From the NCBI GenBank assembly GCA_035479375.1, contig DATIIT010000018.1:1-10162 (forward strand): a stretch of 10,162 nucleotides of DNA. The letters run 5' to 3'. This DNA comes from PMNU01 sp035479375. GTDB taxonomy: Bacteria; Patescibacteriota; Saccharimonadia; Saccharimonadales; UBA4665. Shown here piece by piece: positions 5,092 through 10,162 of this stretch (positions are counted from its first letter, which is position 1; each line of letters opens with the position of its first letter). Position numbers and translations under genes: made by a program. Under the pieces are notes generated by a model. It worked only from the letters and a program-made list of their open reading frames with translations. It searched no databases and was not told the origin of the DNA.

Positions 5092-6291
5092 ATGGCACAC
5101 GGAAATGGAGGCAACGGCCACAACAGGCACCCCATCCTTAACCCCGATGGTTCATTGCCCACGACCATTGAAGAGCGCACCCACCAACACACTATGTCGC
5201 GGAGGTTTAATGTTGCCGCAGTGGTCATAGCGGCGACGTGCGCTACCCTAGTTGGCGCCGGCGTATGGACCGCTGTTGATCGGGTTAAGACCGGCCACGC
5301 CGCCACCTCCCACTGGGACCCCAGCGGCATCAACAGCGCACCGTCCCGCGCTGGCCAGATTGACCCGGGTAACCACCATGTTAGCCTAGGCCTGGCCAAC
5401 AGCACCGACCCGGGCCTAAGAAAGCTCGCTGCGCTCGAGAAGCAGTACTCCTACGCGCCAAACGCCAACGCTATGCACGCCGAAATGCCCGCCAACCCCG
5501 CCGACGCCGAGGCCAAGGCCGCGGCTATGGTCACCAGGCTACAAGAATACAGCAAGCAAGGCATTGAACCTTTTGTGTTCTTTGGATCCGGCCGAGATGC
5601 CCGCAGCAAGAAGCTGCCCAAGGTGGAGGGCGGCGCCTACCAAGACACGCTCAACGCGTACTTTACCTACATCAAGCGCGCAGGCATTACCGACCAGCAA
5701 ATGGGCGCGTGGATGCTGCTGCCCGACGCCAACGACACTTCCCAAAAGGGCGGAGCCGTAAGTCCGGCGGACTACCAAAGCCGGGTTGTGCCGGCAGCGC
5801 AGGCCATTAAGACGCACTGGGATGCCAAGGTGGGGCTTATGTTTGATGGTTCAGACCCGATGCAAGCCTACGTAGAAGGCATACCGCGCGGCCTAGTGGA
5901 TGTCCTGGGCGTCCAAGCCCTTCCTTCTAGCGCTAGCGACCCAGTATCCCATTACCTGCCCGTAAAGGGCATCGCAACCGCGGCGAAGACAGTGGGTGCC
6001 AACATAGTGTGGGTTGATACCGGTACCTTTAGCAAGGCGCATGACGCCCACGGCCACCCAGTGACCGAGACCGCCGAAGACCGTAGCCGCCAACTCGCTA
6101 CCACTGTTATGGGAGCTGCTGCGCTGAAGGGTGATGGCCTTTTGGTGAGCGCGCAAGTAGAGATGTTTAACAACTATCCGCAAGGCGGCGCCGACTGGAG
6201 CTACGGCCCGGCCGACTACCAAAGCGTGATTGCTGGCATCGGTATGGCCTCCGGGCAAGGTGTCCCGTTCATGTTTGGGGTTGGCGAGTAA
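5092..6291 (+). CDS. Membrane-tethered extracellular protein, paralog of the lipoprotein at 8482-9564
   Basis: 399 aa. An N-terminal cytoplasmic stretch rich in Gly, His and Asn (1-36) leads to SRR and one TM (about 40-62), then an Asn/Pro/Gly-rich linker (to about 105) and an extracellular domain (about 107-399). The domain alternates hydrophobic strands and helices as a TIM barrel would: FVFFGSG (161-167), MGAWMLLPDAN (204-214), VGLMFDGSD (247-255), VDVLGVQALPS (269-279), IVWVDTGTFS (305-314), LLVSAQVEMFNNYP (350-363), ADWSY (367-371), VPFMFGVG. The lipoprotein encoded at 8482-9564 shares this order of blocks, with TGT(F/Y)S and N..P..ADWSY best conserved. It resembles a glycan-active or glycan-binding barrel, but I cannot name a hydrolase family or catalytic pair. 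ATG 5092 is chosen because an upstream in-frame TTG (5053) is the -35 box. A bidirectional terminator follows. Confidence 0.8.
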   Translation: MAHGNGGNGHNRHPILNPDGSLPTTIEERTHQHTMSRRFNVAAVVIAATCATLVGAGVWTAVDRVKTGHAATSHWDPSGINSAPSRAGQIDPGNHHVSLGLANSTDPGLRKLAALEKQYSYAPNANAMHAEMPANPADAEAKAAAMVTRLQEYSKQGIEPFVFFGSGRDARSKKLPKVEGGAYQDTLNAYFTYIKRAGITDQQMGAWMLLPDANDTSQKGGAVSPADYQSRVVPAAQAIKTHWDAKVGLMFDGSDPMQAYVEGIPRGLVDVLGVQALPSSASDPVSHYLPVKGIATAAKTVGANIVWVDTGTFSKAHDAHGHPVTETAEDRSRQLATTVMGAAALKGDGLLVSAQVEMFNNYPQGGADWSYGPADYQSVIAGIGMASGQGVPFMFGVGE

Positions 6292-6321
6292 GCTGCCACC
6301 GCCCACCACAAGTCTAGCGTA

Positions 6322-6353
6322 AAAAATAGCGCAGCTCGGTCTGCGCTATTTTT
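6322..6353. terminator. Bidirectional intrinsic terminator
   Basis: A perfect 13-bp stem, AAAAATAGCGCAG (6322-6334) with CTGCGCTATTTTT (6341-6353), has a 6-nt loop. A/T runs on both sides allow it to end both the + gene at 5092-6291 and the - gene at 6414-8375, which converge here. Confidence 0.9.
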
Positions 6354-6413
6354 GTGCCAGTGTTGGGGTTGGGGCGACGGTTCCTACCTGCCGGGCTCGG
6401 CCCCCCCATGTTG

Positions 6414-8375
6414 CTACAGTTGTGGCTTGAGTTCGTTCAGGGCTTGCGACACAGTCTCTACCGCGATGCCGCTGTCCTTGATGGCGCTGAACTGGGCGTC
6501 CAGGTCGGCGGGCGGGGTGTTGTAGTCGCCGGCTGCCGGGTCGGTGCTTACCTGGTGGTAGACGAGCACGAGCCAGGTGTTGGTGGCCTGCGCCTGGGCG
6601 ATCCAGCCCTGTATCTGGGCGACCGTGGTGGTAGACGTGACGTCCTGCACCTTGATGTCCCAAATGTTGAAGTAGTTTTTGCTGTTAAAGCCGGCTACCA
6701 CGCCGCGCTGCGAGCTGTAGTACTTCTTGACCTGCGTGAGCGCGTTCTGGTCCAGTGAGCCGTATGGCGAGGCAAAATCGGTCACCGTGGCGCCCGTCCA
6801 GGTTTGCAGGCTGGTCTTGGAGTCGTTCAGCTCGGATTTTTGCTGGGCGGCAGTCAGGGTAACGAGATCCTGGTGGTCTACGGTGTGCGAGGCGATCTCT
6901 TGGCCGTCGTTCTTCAGGGCAAGCATCATGGACTGGTTCATGTAGTTGGGGTCGGCGGTGTTGCCGGTGAGCAGGTACTGGGTGGACTTAAAGCCGTATT
7001 TGTCTAGCACGGGCAGGGCGTTTTGGTACACCGAGGCCCAGGCGTCGTCAAACGTGAGGCTAATGCGCGCCTTGTCGAAACCAACCGGCACGTAGCTGCT
7101 GAGCGAGTAATCGTCGGTGACGACCCAGCCCACGCGGCTCATCAAGTGGAAGACGGTGGCGGTTTGGGCGCCAGCCGGGACAGAGAACTGCTCCTCGAAC
7201 TTGGTGTAGGCGCTGGACGGTGACAGGGTACCGAGGGTGACGTATTGGTCGGTGCCGCCGCTCATGCCAAAGTCAACTACCACGTAGCTTTCGGCGTTGG
7301 ACTTGTAGTAGTCGCTGAAGTCGTACATTTTGCTGCTGTCGATGGCCTGCGGGGTGAAGTACCACTTGGCGTCGCCATCGGTGTAGGTGCCGATGTTGAC
7401 CTTAATGGCGTGCGTGCCGCCGTGGACACCGTCGGTGACGTAGCGGAAGGTGGCATTGTTGGTGCCCCAGCTGCTGGTGGTCCAGTTGGCCGGCATGTTC
7501 TTGTTGGCCGGGTCAACGGTTTCCAGGCCGGGGTTGGGGATGAGGTTGGTGCCTGCGGCCACCGGGTTGTTGACGGTAACGGCGTCGTTGGCGCTGGTGG
7601 TTAGCGTGCCGTCGGCGTCGCGCACCACAGCGGTGACGGTGTGCGGGCCGTTGGCCACAGCGGTGCTGTCCCAGGTGGTTTGGTACGGCGCGGTGGTGAC
7701 TTCGCTGCCCACGGCAGTGCCATCTACCTTAAATTGCACGCCGGCAACGGTGTTATCGCTGGTGGCGGTGGCGGCTAGGGAAACGGCGCTGCCGCTGACT
7801 GTGCTGCTGGCAGCGGGTGCGGTCACGCTGACGGTGGTGTTGGCGGCCTTGCTCACGCTGTAGTCGTCTGTTTGTAAGATGCCAATGCTGCTAATGACGT
7901 GGAAAACCGTGGCGTGCGTAAAGCCGGCTGGTACGGTGAAGGTGGCAGTGTTTTGCGTCCAGGGGGTGACAGTGGCTTTGGTGCCAAGGTCGAGGTAGCT
8001 GTAGTTGGTGCCATTGTCGAATTGTACCAATAGATCCGTGGGGACGGTGGCGTGGTACCACTCGGACAGGTTGTAGGTGCTGCCGGCGGTGACGTTAACA
8101 GGGGTGAAGTACCACTTGGCGTCGCCGTCGGTGTAGCTGGTCATTTGGACTTTGAGGCTGCGCGTGCCGGTGTGGCCGGTGGTTGCCCAGGTGAAGGTGG
8201 CGTTGTTGGTGCCCCATTTACCGGTCTGCCAGCTGTCTGGGGTGGTGCCGTTGGTACTTGTCTCGGCCGAGGGGTTGGCCACGAGGTTAGGCGAGGCCGC
8301 TGCGGCACGCACCGCAGGCAGCAGGCCAAAGGCAACGGTTAAGAGTGACAAAAACAGGGAAACAAGTCGCTTCAT
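6414..8375 (-). CDS. Secreted modular polysaccharide deacetylase (NodB fold) with two carbohydrate-binding-like modules
   Basis: 653 aa, exported (signal peptide about 1-26). Modules: jelly-roll carbohydrate-binding-like domain A (about 28-175), Ig-like domain (about 180-272, with VSVTAPAASSTVSGSAV and VQFKVDGTAVG), second binding-like domain B (about 276-427), and a NodB deacetylase domain (about 435-650). A and B are clear duplicates sharing WGTNNATF and YTDGDAKWYFTP. NodB motifs: TFDD (441-444), SHTVDH with metal-binding His497 and His501, ASPYG (535-539) where many chitin deacetylases have RPPYG, and LVYH with His607. The A-x-PYG form is seen in extracellular poly-GlcNAc/cell-surface deacetylases. 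A metal-dependent N- or O-deacetylation of a surface or environmental glycan is expected; the substrate is unknown. ATG 8375 is preferred over GTG 8387 because GGAG lies 6 nt before it. No anchor is visible, so it may be released or bind glycan through modules A and B. Confidence 0.88.
   Translation of the reverse strand: MKRLVSLFLSLLTVAFGLLPAVRAAAASPNLVANPSAETSTNGTTPDSWQTGKWGTNNATFTWATTGHTGTRSLKVQMTSYTDGDAKWYFTPVNVTAGSTYNLSEWYHATVPTDLLVQFDNGTNYSYLDLGTKATVTPWTQNTATFTVPAGFTHATVFHVISSIGILQTDDYSVSKAANTTVSVTAPAASSTVSGSAVSLAATATSDNTVAGVQFKVDGTAVGSEVTTAPYQTTWDSTAVANGPHTVTAVVRDADGTLTTSANDAVTVNNPVAAGTNLIPNPGLETVDPANKNMPANWTTSSWGTNNATFRYVTDGVHGGTHAIKVNIGTYTDGDAKWYFTPQAIDSSKMYDFSDYYKSNAESYVVVDFGMSGGTDQYVTLGTLSPSSAYTKFEEQFSVPAGAQTATVFHLMSRVGWVVTDDYSLSSYVPVGFDKARISLTFDDAWASVYQNALPVLDKYGFKSTQYLLTGNTADPNYMNQSMMLALKNDGQEIASHTVDHQDLVTLTAAQQKSELNDSKTSLQTWTGATVTDFASPYGSLDQNALTQVKKYYSSQRGVVAGFNSKNYFNIWDIKVQDVTSTTTVAQIQGWIAQAQATNTWLVLVYHQVSTDPAAGDYNTPPADLDAQFSAIKDSGIAVETVSQALNELKPQL
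7351..7386. repeat. Direct repeat copy 1 (module B of deacetylase)
   Basis: 36 bp identical, apart from one base, to 8101-8136. It encodes the shared YTDGDAKWYFTP block. A second pair, 7446-7469 and 8193-8216 (one mismatch), encodes the shared WGTNNATF block at nearly the same offset. This supports a module duplication. Confidence 0.8.
8101..8136. repeat. Direct repeat copy 2 (module A of deacetylase)
   Basis: Partner of 7351-7386, 750 bp away, with one mismatch in 36 bp. It lies in the coding sequence of the first carbohydrate-binding-like module. Confidence 0.8.
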
Positions 8376-8423
8376 GAGGCTCTCCACATTCTGTACTTAT
8401 ATAATAAAAGTGACTTAGCGCAA

Positions 8424-8452
8424 ACTATAAACCCTTATGCCCCAGAAGTCAA
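8424..8452 (-). promoter_or_regulatory. Promoter TTGACT-N17-TATAGT of the deacetylase gene
   Basis: On the minus strand the -35 TTGACT (8452-8447) and -10 TATAGT (8429-8424) are each 5 of 6 to consensus, with a 17-bp spacer. The start is predicted near 8417, giving a leader of about 40 nt that contains the GGAG Shine-Dalgarno site. The -35 directly abuts the hairpin that ends the upstream gene. Confidence 0.75.
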
Positions 8453-8483
8453 GAGCATAAGCCGAACAATTGGGCTAATGCTC
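8453..8483 (-). terminator. Hairpin at the 3' end of the lipoprotein gene
   Basis: An 11-bp stem with one mismatch (8453-8463 with 8473-8483) has a 9-nt loop and overlaps the TGA stop of the lipoprotein gene. On the minus strand it is followed only by TTGACTTCTG, a poor T run that is also the -35 of the next promoter. It may be a weak terminator or an mRNA 3'-end protecting hairpin. Confidence 0.55.
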
Positions 8484-9564
8484 AGCCTTGGAAGACGGCA
8501 GTATTGATGCCGGCAGCTGTTGCTTCGTCCAGGACGTTGTTGAGTGTTTGGTTGATTTGCGAGCCGGCGGGGTACGACCAGTCGGCTTCGGCTGGGAACT
8601 TGTTTTGGGCAAAGACTTGTAGCGTGGTGTCGTAGCCAGCCTGTTTGAGAGCCTTAGCGGTCTGCAATTCTCCTTCGAGGGTGGCGGCGCGTTGGTCGTC
8701 AGTCATGCGGTCGATGGCGCCAGTATCTGGGTTGGTCTGCTGGCTGTAGGTACCGGTATTAAGGCGCACACCCACCTTGCCTGGGCCGCCCATGCTGGCG
8801 GCTACGGTGATGGCAACTTCAGGGTTTGCGAATTTGGCAGGGTCGGTGGTATCGTTGCACCAGGGGAAGCCCTGGAAACACAACTCGTCTGCACCGGTGC
8901 CTTGGACATAGGGCAGGAGGGCGCTTGCGGCCTTGCTTGGGTTGCCCCAGTCGCCGTTCAGGTAGCTGGTGGAGTTAAGCAGCACCGACGTCCGGGCTTC
9001 CGGGAACGCGCCCTTAAGAGCGTCGCTGAATGTGCCGAAGTTTCGGCGGAACAAATCAGGGTCGGTGGTTTTGTCTTCGCCCCACTGCGGTATATTGGCC
9101 TCTGGGAATGGTGCCCAGGTGCCAATGGTTTTGTGGTCGATGTTATTTTCCTTGAGCGCGGCAAATAAGGCTTTGAAGGGGTCCGCGCTGACGTTATGCA
9201 GGTCAACGCTATTGGGCTCCATCACTACAAACGGCTTCCGGCCGCTGGCTGCGATGGCGCGCAGCTGCGCAGCGACGCCGTCGGCCTGGTTCCGGGCTGC
9301 TTCAGCGGTGGCGGGCATGTCAACGAAGACCATGGTATCGCCAAATTCACTGCCCCGCTTTGCTTCAGGGGTGGCAGCGGCGGAAGCTGATGGGCTGGCG
9401 TCATGGTGCGGCGCCTCGGAGCCAGTGGCGGCCGGGTTGCCGGCGCCGCCGGTGCAGGCTTCCAGTAGGAGCCCGGCAGCAACGCCAACGCCAGCGGCAA
9501 GCAAGGCGCGGCGCGACGTCTCGGCGCCGCTTGTTTGCGTAAGAGTGGATTCTGGGGTGGACAT
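8482..9564 (-). CDS. Twin-arginine lipoprotein, paralog of the protein at 5092-6291
   Basis: 360 aa. The N-terminus has SRR (17-19), a hydrophobic stretch and the lipobox-like LLEAC with Cys37 as the expected lipidated residue. This suggests a Tat-type or Sec lipoprotein held on the outer face of the membrane; Glu at position -2 of the lipobox is unusual. An Ala/Ser/Pro-rich linker (38-72) leads to a domain (about 75-360) with the same block order as the 5092-6291 product: TMVFVDMP, PFVVMEPNS (111-119), IGTWAPFPEAN (147-157), TSVLLNSTS, LCFQGFPWCN (228-237), VGVRLNTGTYS (264-274), TLQVFAQNKFP (314-324), ADWSY (327-331), INTAVFQG. Two Cys (229, 236) in the middle could form a disulfide. Enzymatic activity is unproven. 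ATG 9564 has AGG 5 nt upstream and an extended -10 promoter. The stop is TGA. Confidence 0.8.
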   Translation of the reverse strand: MSTPESTLTQTSGAETSRRALLAAGVGVAAGLLLEACTGGAGNPAATGSEAPHHDASPSASAAATPEAKRGSEFGDTMVFVDMPATAEAARNQADGVAAQLRAIAASGRKPFVVMEPNSVDLHNVSADPFKALFAALKENNIDHKTIGTWAPFPEANIPQWGEDKTTDPDLFRRNFGTFSDALKGAFPEARTSVLLNSTSYLNGDWGNPSKAASALLPYVQGTGADELCFQGFPWCNDTTDPAKFANPEVAITVAASMGGPGKVGVRLNTGTYSQQTNPDTGAIDRMTDDQRAATLEGELQTAKALKQAGYDTTLQVFAQNKFPAEADWSYPAGSQINQTLNNVLDEATAAGINTAVFQG

Positions 9565-9592
9565 AGCTACCTGACTGTTAAATTAAGAAAAA

Positions 9593-9621
9593 ATTTTAGC
9601 ATAATTGTTGTCTCTGCGCAA
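9593..9621 (-). promoter_or_regulatory. Promoter of the lipoprotein gene (TTGCGC-N17-TAAAAT, TG-extended)
   Basis: On the minus strand TTGCGC (9621-9616) is followed at 17 bp by TAAAAT (9598-9593) with a TGC extension. The nonamer TGCTAAAAT is identical to the -10 of tRNA-His. The leader would be about 20-25 nt. Confidence 0.6.
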
Positions 9622-9659
9622 CACCCTTAGCATAACCATAAGCATTCGATGTAATATAC

Positions 9660-9688
9660 TTTACAAAATAGCACTTATGTAGTAATAT
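9660..9688 (+). promoter_or_regulatory. Promoter TTTACA-N17-TAATAT of the LPHTG gene
   Basis: -35 TTTACA (9660-9665), 17-bp spacer and -10 TAATAT (9683-9688, the same hexamer as at 5076). A start near 9695 gives a leader of about 69 nt. It diverges from the lipoprotein promoter, 39 bp away. Confidence 0.6.
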
Positions 9689-9763
9689 GTGCATGAGTTG
9701 AACAGTGTCCCGTGGAAACGGGGGTGCACCTCAGCCCTACTAACCTAACCCAGAGGAGTTGTG
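9689..9763 (+). promoter_or_regulatory. Structured 5' leader of the LPHTG gene (candidate cis-RNA)
   Basis: The stem CCCGT/ACGGG (9709-9713 with 9718-9722) is capped by the GNRA-type tetraloop GGAA. It can be enclosed by GTGCA (9689-9693) with TGCAC (9725-9729), although that outer arm starts before the predicted start site. CCTC (9729-9732) can pair with GAGG (9753-9756) of the Shine-Dalgarno site, and TGAG (9694-9697) can instead pair with CTCA (9730-9733). It matches no riboswitch class I know. Confidence 0.35.
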
Positions 9764-9949
9764 ATGACCTACGGTACTACCCTTGGTGCTTCTACAGCTG
9801 TTACCGGCGCTACTACTGCAACTGTGCTGCCTCACACTGGTGGCTACCGCCCCCTGTTTGTGGTCGCTTTGGCAGTGTTGGCTTTCGGTGTCATTACCCT
9901 GGCTGTCTCGGGCATCTCCGCTTTTGCGCAGGCCCGCAGCAAGGCGTAG
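9764..9949 (+). CDS. 61-aa LPxTG-type cell-wall sorting-signal protein
   Basis: The product is little more than a sortase sorting signal: a Thr/Ala/Gly-rich stretch of 21 residues (MTYGTTLGASTAVTGATTAT), LPHTG (22-26), a hydrophobic segment (about 31-55) and a short basic tail (R58, K60). No N-terminal signal peptide is present, so insertion would have to be N-out through the single TM. Sortases cut between T and G of LPxTG and attach the new C-terminus to cell wall or pilin subunits; that chemistry is family knowledge. Whether a sortase acts here is inferred, and none is encoded in the window. ATG 9764 is preferred over GTG 9761 because AGGAG (9754-9758) is spaced 5 nt from it. A promoter, a structured leader and a terminator at 9982-10012 make this a complete single-gene unit. 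Confidence 0.75.
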   Translation: MTYGTTLGASTAVTGATTATVLPHTGGYRPLFVVALAVLAFGVITLAVSGISAFAQARSKA

Positions 9950-9981
9950 GCTCCCGGCCTTCGGGCTAGAGCAAAGCAAGG

Positions 9982-10012
9982 AAAGCCGCACTCCAGTAGT
10001 GCGGCTTTACCT
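9982..10012 (+). terminator. Intrinsic terminator after the LPHTG gene
   Basis: A perfect 11-bp stem, AAAGCCGCACT (9982-9992) with AGTGCGGCTTT (9998-10008), has a 5-nt loop. A short T-rich tail follows (ACCTTTAT). A smaller hairpin (CCCG 9953-9956 with CGGG 9962-9965) lies between the stop codon and it. Confidence 0.8.
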
Positions 10013-10013
10013 T

Positions 10014-10019
10014 TATAGA
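10014..10019 (+). promoter_or_regulatory. Possible -10 TATAGA of the last gene
   Basis: TATAGA ends 6 nt before ATG 10026, the same spacing as at the EamA gene, and would give a leaderless mRNA. It lies directly after the terminator. AGAG in the same stretch could instead be a weak Shine-Dalgarno site. Confidence 0.35.
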
Positions 10020-10025
10020 GACATT

Positions 10026-10162
10026 ATGAAACGAATCCACAAAATCGCACTGATTACCGGCGCACTGCTGTGTGTTGTTGGGGCTGTTGGCGCTGCGCCA
10101 ACGGTTTACTTCAACACCACCCACCACGGCACTGTTTCGGCGCAGCCAGCGTTTCCCACGCC
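10026..10162 (+). CDS. N-terminal part of an exported protein (runs off window)
   Basis: The open frame begins at ATG 10026 and has no stop before the window ends, so only 45 complete codons are seen. The sequence starts MKRIHKIALITGALLCVVG, which is a basic n-region plus hydrophobic core of a Sec signal peptide or N-terminal anchor. It continues AVGAAPTVYFNTTHHGTVSAQPAFPT; cleavage near VGA-AP is plausible. The mature start is polar and shows no recognisable domain. It is separated from the LPHTG gene by a good terminator, so it is probably its own unit. The type of protein cannot be told from this fragment. Confidence 0.6.
   Translation, partial: MKRIHKIALITGALLCVVGAVGAAPTVYFNTTHHGTVSAQPAFPT

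Noticed and set aside
7245..7604. Open frames on the + strand opposite the deacetylase gene (several of 65-140 codons between 6354 and 8418)
   Set aside because: They are Val/Gly/Ala-rich complements of the Thr/Asn/Ala-rich modules, with no start signals and no gaps in the real gene.
8376..8387. GTG start at 8387 for the deacetylase
   Set aside because: The GTG and following GAG form the Shine-Dalgarno region (GGAG) of ATG 8375, which begins a standard signal peptide.
8482..8484. TGA read as glycine or tryptophan (alternative code as in some CPR lineages)
   Set aside because: The lipoprotein frame ends at TGA at the position expected from its paralog's C-terminus, and tryptophan is encoded by TGG throughout, so TGA appears to be a normal stop.
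9712..9991. Overlapping frames of 83-85 codons on both strands at the LPHTG gene
   Set aside because: Only the 9764 frame has a spaced AGGAG site and a coherent sorting signal. The others are out of frame with it.
1..10162. CRISPR array, insertion sequence, phage or plasmid genes
   Set aside because: No regularly spaced repeats, transposase, integrase or replication genes were seen on either strand.

Overview
The window is a GC-rich bacterial segment with short intergenic gaps. It carries three tRNA genes with encoded CCA ends, consensus-like sigma70 promoters and intrinsic terminators. Several genes have a -10 box so close to the start codon that their mRNAs should be leaderless or nearly so. 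The set of a divergent Clp ATPase without a visible D2 pore loop, small envelope proteins, an LPxTG-type micro-protein and compact layout suggests a Patescibacteria/CPR genome, perhaps Saccharibacteria. That placement is inference. At least one well-supported gene ends in TGA, which argues against the TGA=Gly code of Gracilibacteria and Absconditabacteria.

Left part (1-3000): the 3' end of a ClpB/ClpC-class AAA+ gene (+) converges on a P1B-type metal ATPase gene (-). Between them lies a striking ~220-bp inverted repeat. Its two arms each contain a terminator hairpin with the same structured apical loop, oriented alike relative to the gene each one ends. Upstream of the ATPase gene is tRNA-His with its own terminator.

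Middle part (3000-5040): a divergent control region holds a 7-bp dyad and a strong promoter motif, then a 20-codon leader ORF joined by ATGA to an 85-aa orphan gene. An EamA/DMT-type transporter (+) follows. Its 3' end overlaps by 68 bp a convergent gene for a two-TM protein with an extracytoplasmic sensor-like domain. That gene lies directly behind a tRNA-Gly/tRNA-Arg pair and probably shares their transcript.

Right part (5040-10162): a cell-envelope block. Two paralogous secreted, probably TIM-barrel-like proteins, one membrane-tethered and one a twin-Arg/lipobox lipoprotein, flank a modular polysaccharide deacetylase. The deacetylase has two duplicated carbohydrate-binding-like modules around an Ig-like domain. 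Next come a 61-aa protein that is almost only an LPHTG cell-wall sorting signal, preceded by a structured 5' leader, and the start of another exported protein that leaves the window. Together these look like surface-glycan binding or modification functions. No sortase is present in the window.
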